64,000 bases of DNA from Corynebacterium mastitidis DSM 44356 (GTDB taxonomy: Bacteria; Actinomycetota; Actinomycetes; Mycobacteriales; Mycobacteriaceae). The notes below the pieces were generated by a model. The model ran no database searches. It had not been told where the DNA came from and worked only from the letters and a program-made list of their open reading frames with translations. The stretch spans positions 62,001 to 126,000 of the forward strand of contig NZ_AQXB01000004.1 in the NCBI RefSeq assembly GCF_000375365.1. The letters are read 5' to 3'. A program made the position numbers and the translations under genes. Below are positions 37,394-44,357 of the stretch, in pieces (position 1 is the first letter of the stretch; each line of letters starts with the position of its first letter).

Positions 37394-37855
37394 ATGAAAC
37401 TGGCAGAGGCCCTGGCCGAGCGCGCGGAGGCGCAGCGCCGGTGCGCGCAGCTTAAGGAGAGGCTCTCCCTGGTAGCACGGGTGCAGGAGGACGAACGGCC
37501 CGACGAGGATCCCGCAGAGCTGCTGGCGGAGGCCGAGGGCCTGCTGGACCGTATCACCTGGCTGATCCGCAAGATCAACGCCACCAACACGGCCACCGCC
37601 TTCGACGAGCGGAACACGCTCACCGACGCCATCGCCCAGCGCGACGCCGCCTTGGCCCGCCGCGCCCTGTACTCGGACCTGGCGCGGGCGGCCAGCACCC
37701 GCCAGGACCGCTACACGCGCAGCGAGATCCGGTACGTGGCCAGCGTCTCCGTGGTGGATCTGCAGCGCAAGGCGGACGCGGCGGCCAAGGAGTACCGCCG
37801 GTGGGACACCGCCATCCAGCAGTTGAATTGGAACACGGAGTTGATCGAGGAGTAG
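37394..37855 (+). CDS. DIP1984 family protein (septicolysin-like)
   Basis: 153 residues, helical and charged (MKLAEALAERAEAQRRCAQLKERL; LLDRITWLIRKINATNTAT; RRWDTAIQQLNWNTEL). It matches the DIP1984 family from C. diphtheriae, often called septicolysin in older annotation although a cytolytic role is not shown for it. No signal peptide. It starts 5 bp after guaA. Its role in the operon is unknown. Confidence 0.8.
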   Translation: MKLAEALAERAEAQRRCAQLKERLSLVARVQEDERPDEDPAELLAEAEGLLDRITWLIRKINATNTATAFDERNTLTDAIAQRDAALARRALYSDLARAASTRQDRYTRSEIRYVASVSVVDLQRKADAAAKEYRRWDTAIQQLNWNTELIEE

Positions 37856-37963
37856 CGCCGGAGCGTAGGTAGCTCACCATCGGCGGCGTCAGCGAGCATC
37901 GAGGCTGCCGATCGCGTCAGCCCAATTACGCGATCTCCTGAAAGGCACCCGAGGGGCAAGGGC

Positions 37964-37980
37964 GACGGTTCGAATCCGTT
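37964..37980 (+). other. Orphan tRNA T-arm-like fragment
   Basis: GACGG-TTCGAAT-CCGTT has the stem-loop and the invariant GGTTCGAATCC of a tRNA T arm, but no matching D arm, anticodon arm or acceptor partner is found nearby. It could be the 3' end of a tRNA left by an integrase recombination (att scar) or chance. The rest of the 254-bp gap 37856-38109 has an ATCGGC/GCCGAT inverted pair and two GCGTCAGC copies, but no gene. Confidence 0.35.
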
Positions 37981-38096
37981 ACTCACGGTTCACGCCCATC
38001 ACCTTGCACAAGGGCACCGAGGATAGGGAATCGAGTATTACCGGATGCTGGGGTGTGGCCGAGGTGAGCGAGGGTGGGTCAGGGGACCTTCCGGCG

Positions 38097-38102
38097 TAGG
38101 GT
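38097..38102 (+). promoter_or_regulatory. -10 box of the 38110 gene (leaderless)
   Basis: TAGGGT ends 7 nt before ATG 38110. Confidence 0.55.
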
Positions 38103-38109
38103 AGGGCGC

Positions 38110-38547
38110 ATGAGCATATCGTTACAGGCCACCGAGGAGATGGCGGCCCTCGTCCGCGTGCTGGAATCGCGGGCCGCCGGTGCCGGCGGGGACGCGGCGC
38201 CCGAGGTTGGGCTGGGGGAGATCTTCGCGGAGCTGGGGCTCGAGGGCCTCGGCGGGAACTACACCGACGCCGCCCTGGAGCGTGGGGACGCCTTCCTGCT
38301 GGCGGCGGCGCTCGGCGCGGTGGTGGCCCGGGACAAGACGGAGCGCGGGGTGGTGGACCTGGCAGCCTGGGGCGGGCGGGGTACCCTGGAGTTACTTAGC
38401 GACGTCCACCGCGTCACGCAGCTCGCCACCGCCATGAAGTATTTTGCGCTCAACCCGGAGGACCACCGCGCGGCGCGGGACTGGGACGAGGACACCCTGG
38501 TCCGCCTCGTGGACGAGGCCGAGTCCCTGCGCGGGCGGCTCGACTAG
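38110..38547 (+). CDS. Conserved hypothetical protein, 145 residues
   Basis: Soluble, acidic, helical protein (MSISLQATEEMAALVRVLE; HRVTQLATAMKYFALNPEDHRAARDWDED). No recognised domain. The start at ATG 38110, rather than the in-frame codon at 38074, follows from the TAGGGT box 7 nt upstream. The next gene begins 10 bp later but has its own identical -10 box. Confidence 0.65.
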   Translation: MSISLQATEEMAALVRVLESRAAGAGGDAAPEVGLGEIFAELGLEGLGGNYTDAALERGDAFLLAAALGAVVARDKTERGVVDLAAWGGRGTLELLSDVHRVTQLATAMKYFALNPEDHRAARDWDEDTLVRLVDEAESLRGRLD

Positions 38548-38550
38548 GGT
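38545..38550 (+). promoter_or_regulatory. -10 box of the 38558 gene (leaderless)
   Basis: TAGGGT overlaps the stop codon of the previous gene and ends 7 nt before ATG 38558; same hexamer and spacing as the preceding gene. Confidence 0.5.
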
Positions 38551-38557
38551 GCGGCGG

Positions 38558-38761
38558 ATGAAGCGCTTTGATGTGGAGCCGGGGCGGATGGTGGCATTCT
38601 CCCTGATCTTTAGCGCCATAGTGATCTGGCAGTTCCACCTGGGGTGGGCGTGGTGGCTGCCGGTGCTCGCGGGGAACGCGGCGGTGTTCTACGCGGGCAA
38701 CGTGGTGTACGTGGGGGCGAACAGAAGGATTCGGAGGCCACGCGGGGAGAATGATTCCTAG
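38558..38761 (+). CDS. Small membrane protein, 67 residues
   Basis: Two hydrophobic segments (MVAFSLIFSAIVIWQFHL and WWLPVLAGNAAVFYAGNVV) followed by a basic tail (GANRRIRRPRG), so the C-terminus is probably cytoplasmic. Function unknown. ATG 38558 is preferred over GTG 38549 because of the -10 spacing. Confidence 0.6.
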   Translation: MKRFDVEPGRMVAFSLIFSAIVIWQFHLGWAWWLPVLAGNAAVFYAGNVVYVGANRRIRRPRGENDS

Positions 38762-39006
38762 AGATCGGCGGTGCGACGCACAAACTCTGCGAACCCCGGG
38801 GCGGTGAACTCAAAGAACCCGTGCTGCGGCGCGTCAACGAGTCCTTTGTCCATGAGCGAGCGGCGGGCCATGCTGAGGTCCGTGGTCCGAATGCCCAGTT
38901 CTTGAGCAATATGCCCGCGGCGCACGGGGCCGTCGCCCTGCCAAGAAAGGTCACCGATGACCTCTCGGGCTACCGCACCGGGGTGTAGGGGCTTGGCTGC
39001 ATGCCT
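38758..39006 (-). pseudogene. 3' remnant of an AAA-family ATPase gene (winged-helix end)
   Basis: On the minus strand 82 codons read open and end at TAG (38758-38760). The product (VAREVIGDLSWQGDGPVRRG, then HIAQELGIRTTDLSMARRSLMDKGLVDAP, then GFFEFTAPGFAEFVRR) is the C-terminal winged-helix domain of the ATP-binding AAA proteins common in actinobacteria. No Walker motifs and no start codon remain. The frame is closed upstream by TGA at 39007-39009, exactly at the edge of the 47-bp palindrome. The rest of the gene has been lost. The overlapping reading frame giving 114 residues is a shadow. Confidence 0.65.
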
Positions 39007-39008
39007 TC

Positions 39009-39055
39009 ACTTTATACTTCTTTATAGATCGCTGATCTATAAAGAAGTATAAAGT
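39009..39055. repeat. Perfect 47-bp palindrome (22-bp arms, 3-bp loop)
   Basis: Arms 39009-39030 and 39034-39055 are exact inverted copies around GCT. The arms are over 75% A/T in an otherwise very G/C-rich region (they contain TTTATACTTCTTTATAG). It sits at the broken end of the AAA-ATPase remnant and just after the stop of the convergently placed membrane gene. It could be a recombination or transposition scar, a dyad operator, or a transcription stop. Confidence 0.9.
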
Positions 39056-39061
39056 CGCCCG

Positions 39062-39487
39062 TCACGCCTGGTCAGGAAGGTACGCGAGCGCACGGGTGCC
39101 GTCGATGTGCGGAAAGGTCAGGTACAGCCACCCGGCGGCGGCGAGAAGCAGGAGGGCGCTGGCCCACGTCGGGGCGGGCGCCAGCAGCGGGGCGAGCATG
39201 AGTGCCAGCCAGAGGAAGAACAGCGGCAGGAACTGCCAGACCTGGGGTGAGAAGCCCGCGCCGCGATCCCGACGATACTCGCGCACCCGGCGGCGGTAGG
39301 GGTGGACGAGGGGAAAGAGCAGCCCGAGGAGCACGCACGCGGTGGCGAGGGCTACCTGTACCCCGCGGGAAAGATCGGTGCTGAGCACGGTCACGGCGGC
39401 CCCGCCCAGCAGGGAGCTGCTCAGGCGCACCGCCGCCGGAGTGGGGATGGGGGTGCGGTGCGCGTGCAGGGTGCGGTAGGCGTTCAT
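39062..39487 (-). CDS. Small membrane protein, 141 residues
   Basis: Four predicted membrane segments (LLGGAAVTVLS; VALATACVLLGLLFPLV; WQFLPLFFLWLALMLAPLL; ASALLLLAAAGWLYL) with a basic loop YRRRVREYRRDRG. Function unknown. ATG 39487 has TAACCT (39495-39500, minus strand) 7 nt upstream; a GGAGGG inside the spacer could alternatively serve as Shine-Dalgarno. Confidence 0.65.
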   Translation of the reverse strand: MNAYRTLHAHRTPIPTPAAVRLSSSLLGGAAVTVLSTDLSRGVQVALATACVLLGLLFPLVHPYRRRVREYRRDRGAGFSPQVWQFLPLFFLWLALMLAPLLAPAPTWASALLLLAAAGWLYLTFPHIDGTRALAYLPDQA

Positions 39488-39497
39488 GCCCTCCAGG

Positions 39498-40148
39498 TTA
39501 GGGAACGAAGTCGATCACCAGGCGGGTGGGCTCCTCCAGGACCTCCACGGAGTAGTGCACGCGCTTGTTGAGCCCCACGATGAACTGGGAGCGGCCCTCG
39601 AAGGTGCCCACGCTGATGACGTCCGCCACGGTGCCGCCGTCGGTGGGGGTGATGCGGTTGAGGCTGGGGGTGTCTAGCCCGAGGTCGAAGGGGTACACGG
39701 TGCCGTCGATGTTCACGGTCAGCGCGGTGGTGCCGTGGTACTCGATGGGGTTGCCCGAGCCCTGCTGGGTGGGGTGGTCGGAGTAGTCCACGTACCAGCC
39801 GGGCTTGCCCTCCCCCTGCATCTCAAAGACCACGCGGTCGAATCCCTCGTGGGAGCCGGTACGCATGGTGGTCACCACCAGTTCGGAGGGCTCGCTGGGG
39901 CGCATCGTCTTCTTGGCCATGTCGGCGTCGCCTAAGGGGGTAAGGCCCGCCCCGGTGACGCTCTTCTCGCCGGTGGTGGCGTCGGCGCCGACGTTCCCGT
40001 CGCGCGAGGCGGGCACGGAGCCCTGAGAAGGGGCGGGCTGCGTGGTATCGTGCTGCGTGCCGCAGGAGGCGAGCAGCAGGCTGCCCGCTGTGAGGACCGC
40101 TGCCAGGGCACGGCCGCGGCGCAGGGGGGCGTCGATAAGCGCTGACAT
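39498..40148 (-). CDS. AMIN-like domain lipoprotein
   Basis: 216 residues. Lipobox LLASC after a hydrophobic leader predicts a lipid-anchored outer-face protein. The mature part has a short Pro/Ser/Thr linker and a beta-rich domain (RTGSHEGFDRVVFEMQGEGKPGWYVDY; FIVGLNKRVHYSVEVLEEPTRLVIDF) that fits the AMIN-like actinobacterial lipoprotein family. AMIN domains target proteins to the cell wall. No catalytic motif. Confidence 0.8.
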   Translation of the reverse strand: MSALIDAPLRRGRALAAVLTAGSLLLASCGTQHDTTQPAPSQGSVPASRDGNVGADATTGEKSVTGAGLTPLGDADMAKKTMRPSEPSELVVTTMRTGSHEGFDRVVFEMQGEGKPGWYVDYSDHPTQQGSGNPIEYHGTTALTVNIDGTVYPFDLGLDTPSLNRITPTDGGTVADVISVGTFEGRSQFIVGLNKRVHYSVEVLEEPTRLVIDFVP

Positions 40149-40222
40149 ACTGCCACCGTATCTCGTGCGGCGAAGCTGTGTGAAATGTATATGGCAAAAT
40201 GAGACAAATTTGTGAGGAATCC

Positions 40223-40789
40223 GTGATTCTCAGCGTGAATTGCGCCTACGGGCACGACGCCGAGCTGGGCAGCGTGAGCCGGGAGTTCCACCCGGGCGAG
40301 CTGTGCGCGCTCACCGGCCCCAACGGCTGCGGGAAATCGACCCTGCTGAGCACCATCGCCGGGGAGCTGTCCCCGCTGCGCGGCGAGGTGCTGCTGGGGG
40401 AGACGCCCACGAGCAGCGGCACCACGGGGGTGGCGCTCATCGCGGAGCCTGTGTTCCTCCCGGATCTCACGGTGGGGGAGCACCTGAGCCTCGCGGGGAT
40501 CGACAGGGACGCGGCGGTGGAGGAGTGGGCGCTGCACAACCTGGTGGCGGCGCCGCTGTGGGCGCTGTCCTCCGGGCAGCGCCAGCGGGCCTACCTCGGG
40601 GCCCAGCTCGGCGTGCGGGCCCCGGTGCTGCTGATCGACGAGCCCGAGCGGCACCTCGACGAGGACTGGACGGATTTTCTCATCGCGCGCCTGCAGGACA
40701 TCGCGCGGGAGGGGGTCTGCGTGCTGGTGGCCACGCACTCCCCGCGCGTGGTGGCGGGCTGCGGCGACGTGCTGCGGCTGGGGGAGTAG
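40223..40789 (+). CDS. ABC transporter ATP-binding protein
   Basis: 188 residues, small for an ABC ATPase. Walker A GPNGCGKST, signature LSSGQRQR, Walker B VLLIDEPERHLD and H-loop VATHSPR are all present. GTG 40223 follows GAGGAA at a good distance; ATG 40199 would add eight residues. It is followed 4 bp later by a polytopic membrane protein, which is the likely partner. Substrate unknown. Confidence 0.85.
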   Translation: MILSVNCAYGHDAELGSVSREFHPGELCALTGPNGCGKSTLLSTIAGELSPLRGEVLLGETPTSSGTTGVALIAEPVFLPDLTVGEHLSLAGIDRDAAVEEWALHNLVAAPLWALSSGQRQRAYLGAQLGVRAPVLLIDEPERHLDEDWTDFLIARLQDIAREGVCVLVATHSPRVVAGCGDVLRLGE

Positions 40790-40793
40790 GGCC

Positions 40794-41843
40794 GTGTTCG
40801 CGCTGATCGACAAGGCGAGCGACTATATCTATCCGCTCTTTATGGCCGCGGTGGCGGCGTGCCTGGGCACGGGCGCCCTGGTGCAGGCCAGCCTCCCGGC
40901 GGACCCGCACGCCGTGGCGGCCCCCGTGCGCTGGGCGAGCGCGGCCGCGCTCTGCGCGGTGCTGCTGGTGCTCGCGGAGCGCCTCGTCCCGCTGCGCGGG
41001 CTTTCCCGGGGGAGGTGGGTGTGGCGCTACCGGCGGCGGCGCAGGCTCCCCGGGGTGGATCGGGCGATGCTCGTGCAGGTGGCCCTGAGCGCCGTGGCGG
41101 GCGCCTTTCTTGGCGCGGCGGCGGGGCATGGCCTCACGCCCGCCGCCTACGCCGCCGCGGCCACGGCGGCGGCCCGGATCGCGGTGGGAGTGGCCTGCGG
41201 GCGGGGTCGCGAGGTGCCCGGGCTGCTGGCGGCGGGGCGCACCCGCGCGCTGATGGAGGGCATAGCGGGGCTGCAGGACACGGAGCTGGTGTCCGACCTG
41301 CTGGTCATGAACTGGCTGCGCGGCTCCGCGCGGCGGTCGGGCGTGGCGCCCCGCCGCCGGGGGAGCGTGTGGGCCGCGCGGGGCACGGGCCCGTGGGCGC
41401 TGGGTCTGCGGCGCCTGCGGCGTCGCGGCTACCTGCCGTGGGCGGCCGCTGCGGTGCTGATCTGGCAGCTCGGCCTGGCGCCGGCCTACGGCGGCAGGGG
41501 AGTGCTCGTGACCGCCGTGGCCTGGGGCTTCGTGTGCGCGGCGGCGTACCGGGCCGCGGACTTCGGGCGCCTGGGGGTGGCCTCGCCCGCGCGCTGGGGC
41601 TACCTCGTGGCTTGCGCGGTGGCCGGGGCCGTGGTGCTCGCCGCGCAGGGGCGCGGCGCGGCGGAGGTGGCCGCCGTGGCGCTGGTGTGGGTGTTCGTGG
41701 GGCGCAGGCGCGGCAGGCCGAACAGGGTGCGGAGCACCTCCTTCTTCGACTCCGGCATGGGCGTGAGCTTCTCGCCCGAGGTGGTGCGGTACTACGCGCG
41801 GGGGCTGCTACCCATCCTGCCCCTGGGGCTCCTCCTATATTAG
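40794..41843 (+). CDS. Polytopic membrane protein, partner of the preceding ATPase
   Basis: 349 residues, eight or so hydrophobic segments separated by very basic loops (RGRWVWRYRRRRRLPG; LGLRRLRRRGYLPW). GTG 40794 lies 4 bp after the ATPase gene, so the pair probably forms an ABC exporter. No family recognised. It ends just before the DtxR-like box of the next gene. Confidence 0.65.
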   Translation: MFALIDKASDYIYPLFMAAVAACLGTGALVQASLPADPHAVAAPVRWASAAALCAVLLVLAERLVPLRGLSRGRWVWRYRRRRRLPGVDRAMLVQVALSAVAGAFLGAAAGHGLTPAAYAAAATAAARIAVGVACGRGREVPGLLAAGRTRALMEGIAGLQDTELVSDLLVMNWLRGSARRSGVAPRRRGSVWAARGTGPWALGLRRLRRRGYLPWAAAAVLIWQLGLAPAYGGRGVLVTAVAWGFVCAAAYRAADFGRLGVASPARWGYLVACAVAGAVVLAAQGRGAAEVAAVALVWVFVGRRRGRPNRVRSTSFFDSGMGVSFSPEVVRYYARGLLPILPLGLLLY

Positions 41844-41858
41844 GTATGCCTTGCCATA
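41840..41858 (+). promoter_or_regulatory. DtxR-like box upstream of the siderophore-binding protein
   Basis: TTAGGTATGCCTTGCCATA matches the DtxR consensus at 12 of 19 positions with a perfect left half TTAGGT. It directly abuts the -10 box (41865-41870), an ideal repressor position. Confidence 0.5.
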
Positions 41859-41864
41859 TTGATA

Positions 41865-41870
41865 TATGGT
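41865..41870 (+). promoter_or_regulatory. -10 box of the siderophore-binding protein gene (leaderless)
   Basis: TATGGT ends 7 nt before ATG 41878 in an A/T-rich stretch. Confidence 0.5.
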
Positions 41871-41877
41871 ATAGTTT

Positions 41878-42819
41878 ATGACTTATACGTATCGCTCCCC
41901 CCTCACTCGCCGGGGATTCCTCGGCGCGAGTCTCCTCAGTGCTGCGGGCGTTGCGGGCGCAGCGCTCGCGGCCTGCTCGTCCAGCGATCCGGAACCCGCA
42001 GACCTCGCCCGCCGCGTGGCGCCGAGCCGAGTGGTGGCGCTCAATACCGGGCAGCTCGAGACCCTGCTGGTTCTGGGGATCGTGCCCGTGGGCATCGCCA
42101 CCGCCTCCTCCGACGCCACCGCGGCTCCGGGAGTTCCGGACTTTGTGCAGGAGGAGTTCGGGCAGAGCCACAACCTCGACGGCATCGAGATCGTGGGCGA
42201 GCGCTCTGATCCTTCGCTGGAAAAGATCGCCGCCCTCGAGCCGGACCTCATCCTGGCCAACCAGCGCGCCGACTCCGGGCTGCTGGATCGCCTGCGCGCG
42301 CTGGCCCCCGTGGTGCTCAGCAACGGGGGATCGGAAAAGTGGAAGGAGGACCTCGGGATCGTCGCGGAGGCCGTGGGCCAGCGCGAGGCCGCGCAGCGCA
42401 TGCTCGCGCGCTACGAGGAGGACGCGCGGGTGTGGGCGCAGCAGCGCGGCGACGAGGCCACCGTGTCCCTGGTGCGCAGCAAGGGTCGGCAGTACGTGAT
42501 CCACGGCGAGCACTCCCTGGCCGGGATCGTGGCGCGGGACGCCGGATTCACGCGCCCCGAATCGCAGACCTTTACCGATCAGCCCAACAAGGAGATCTCG
42601 CCGGAGAATTTCCACGAGCTGGAGGCCGACTACCTCTTTTACTCCTTCGGCGGACCCGCGGCGGACGTCCTGGACGACCCCCTGTGGACCGGTCTGGACG
42701 CGGTGACCCAGGGCCGCGCGCACGAGGTGGACGGCGACCCCTGGTTCCTCAACGCCTCCATTGTCTCCGCGCGCCGGGTCCTGGCGGACATGAAGAGGGC
42801 CGTGGCCGCCCGGCAGTAG
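41878..42819 (+). CDS. Iron-siderophore ABC transporter substrate-binding lipoprotein (Tat-type)
   Basis: 313 residues. The signal combines a twin-arginine motif (LTRRGFLGASLLS) with a lipobox (ALAAC), so it is exported folded and lipid-anchored. The mature part is a class III periplasmic-binding fold (VVALNTGQLETLLVLGIVPVGIATAS; EKIAALEPDLILANQR) of the FecB/FepB group. It captures ferric siderophore. No permease or ATPase of this type is adjacent, so it works with components elsewhere. The DtxR-like box upstream predicts iron repression. Confidence 0.88.
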   Translation: MTYTYRSPLTRRGFLGASLLSAAGVAGAALAACSSSDPEPADLARRVAPSRVVALNTGQLETLLVLGIVPVGIATASSDATAAPGVPDFVQEEFGQSHNLDGIEIVGERSDPSLEKIAALEPDLILANQRADSGLLDRLRALAPVVLSNGGSEKWKEDLGIVAEAVGQREAAQRMLARYEEDARVWAQQRGDEATVSLVRSKGRQYVIHGEHSLAGIVARDAGFTRPESQTFTDQPNKEISPENFHELEADYLFYSFGGPAADVLDDPLWTGLDAVTQGRAHEVDGDPWFLNASIVSARRVLADMKRAVAARQ

Positions 42820-42822
42820 GAT
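42817..42822 (+). promoter_or_regulatory. -10 box of the sucrase/ferredoxin-like gene (leaderless)
   Basis: TAGGAT overlaps the stop codon of the previous gene and ends 8 nt before ATG 42831. Confidence 0.5.
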
Positions 42823-42830
42823 ACCGGGGC

Positions 42831-43727
42831 ATGAGTACCACCCAGCACCCAGCCGCCCCGCCCTGCTCCGAGGCGGCAGCCGAGCCCCTGGAGGGAACCG
42901 CCAAGCGGGCCGAGGCGTACGTGCTCTTCGAGTGGCCCGGAGGATGGTCCCGCGACGTGCTCGACGGCGGCACCTTCGGCCCCGACCTGAGCGCGCGGCT
43001 CAAGAAGGCCCTCAAGGGCAGGGCCAGCCTCCAGCTCATCCGACGCCCCGGCCGCGCGGGCCGGGACGTGGGCGCGCGCCACCGCTGCTACCTGGTGTGG
43101 GCGCGCGCCGGGGCGATGGAGCTGCTGCTTCTCGACGGCCCCGAGGACCTCCTGCGCCTGGACCTCTCCGGCCCCGGCCGCAACGGGGGCCAGCGCGTGG
43201 ACACCCCGCTGCTGCTGGTATGCACCCACGGGCGCAGGGACGTATGCTGCGCGGTCAAGGGGCGCCCCCTCGCCGCCGAGCTCGCCCGAGACTTCCCCGA
43301 GCAGGCATGGGAGACCTCGCACACCAAGGGCCACCGCTTCGCCCCCGCCGTGCTGCTCATGCCCTGGGGCTACTCCTTCGGCCGCCTCAACGCCCCGGCC
43401 GCGCGGGAACTCCTGACCCGGGCGCTGCGCGGGGGCTTCTTCCTCCCCGCCAACCGGGGCAGCGGGCTCTACGGGCCGCGCGGCCAGGTGGCCGAGCTGC
43501 GGGTGGCCCGCGCGCTCCTGGACGCCGGGGAGGACCTCGCCTACGGCGACCTCAGCGCGGACGACGCCCCGGAGGGTCCCGTCGCCGTGCGGCACCGTGA
43601 CGGCCGCCGCTGGGAGGTTCCCCTGGTGCGCCGCGAGGTCGAGGGGGTGGTGGCCTCCTGCGGCGGCGCGCCCAAGACGGTCAAGGCGTGGGTGGCGGAG
43701 TCAGGCATCCACGAGGAACCGGCTTAG
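42831..43727 (+). CDS. Sucrase/ferredoxin-like family protein
   Basis: 298 residues. The thioredoxin-like ferredoxin region with CTHGRRDVCCAVKGRPL and later HTKGHRFAPAVLLMPWG identifies the Suc_Fer-like family (PF06999). In that family cysteines and histidines are thought to bind an iron-sulfur cluster. Its placement behind the siderophore-binding gene suggests a link to iron, possibly as a reductant, but that is inference. The 3' end overlaps the convergent ABC gene by 27 bp. Confidence 0.85.
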   Translation: MSTTQHPAAPPCSEAAAEPLEGTAKRAEAYVLFEWPGGWSRDVLDGGTFGPDLSARLKKALKGRASLQLIRRPGRAGRDVGARHRCYLVWARAGAMELLLLDGPEDLLRLDLSGPGRNGGQRVDTPLLLVCTHGRRDVCCAVKGRPLAAELARDFPEQAWETSHTKGHRFAPAVLLMPWGYSFGRLNAPAARELLTRALRGGFFLPANRGSGLYGPRGQVAELRVARALLDAGEDLAYGDLSADDAPEGPVAVRHRDGRRWEVPLVRREVEGVVASCGGAPKTVKAWVAESGIHEEPA

Positions 43728-44345
43728 GTCAACGTGCTGGTCGGCGGCGTCGCGGACATCGGCGGCATGGGTGGCGATGACCACCGTGGCCCCCTGATCC
43801 GCGAGATCGCGGAGCTGCCGCACTACGTTGTGGCCGTTGGCGGGGTCCAGCGCGCCCGTGGGCTCGTCCGCGAGGATGATCTCCGGCTGGCGGGCCAGGA
43901 TGCGGGCCAGCGCCACGCGCTGCTGCTCGCCGCCGGAGAGCTCGTGGACCATGCGCTTGCGGTATCCCTCCAGGCCCACGGTATCGAGCGCGGAGTCGAT
44001 CCGAGCGCGCTGCTGCTTGTTGACGGTGGCCAGGCGCAGGTTGTACTCCACGGTTTTATCCGGGATCAGGGCGTAATCCTGGAAGAGGAAACCCAGGTTG
44101 TTCTTGCGGAACCTCCGGCGCTTGCCGCTGGATAACTCCTGGATGTTCCTCCCTGCCGCCGTGATGGTGCCGGAATCGGCGGTATCGAGGGTGCCGATGC
44201 AGTTGAGCAGCGTGGACTTTCCGCTGCCGGAGGGCCCGGTGAGGGCGGTGATGCTGCCGCGCGGGCAGGAAAACTCCACATCGCGCCACAGGGTGCGGCG
44301 CCCGAAGGCCTTGGTGAGGCGGGAGACGGTGATCGTGGGGGACAA
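43701..44345 (-). CDS. Bacteriocin-type ABC transporter ATP-binding protein (lactococcin 972 cluster)
   Basis: 214 residues. Walker A GPSGSGKST, Q-loop FQDYALIPDKTVEYNL, signature LSGGEQQR and Walker B IILADEPTGALD. It matches the ATPase that accompanies lactococcin-972-like bacteriocins, for export or immunity. TTG 44345 is the start: AAGGAG follows right on the permease stop and lies 8-9 nt upstream. The last gene of the three-gene cluster. Confidence 0.88.
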   Translation of the reverse strand: MSPTITVSRLTKAFGRRTLWRDVEFSCPRGSITALTGPSGSGKSTLLNCIGTLDTADSGTITAAGRNIQELSSGKRRRFRKNNLGFLFQDYALIPDKTVEYNLRLATVNKQQRARIDSALDTVGLEGYRKRMVHELSGGEQQRVALARILARQPEIILADEPTGALDPANGHNVVRQLRDLADQGATVVIATHAADVRDAADQHVDLSRFLVDA

Positions 44346-44357
44346 GGGTGGTTCTCC

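Noticed and set aside
37856..38109. Complete tRNA gene in the gap
   Set aside because: Only the T arm fits; no acceptor stem pairs with the 3' side and no anticodon arm is present.
38610..38954. 114-residue minus-strand frame as a gene
   Set aside because: A different minus-strand frame over the same stretch encodes a recognisable winged-helix ATPase end; this one is its shadow.
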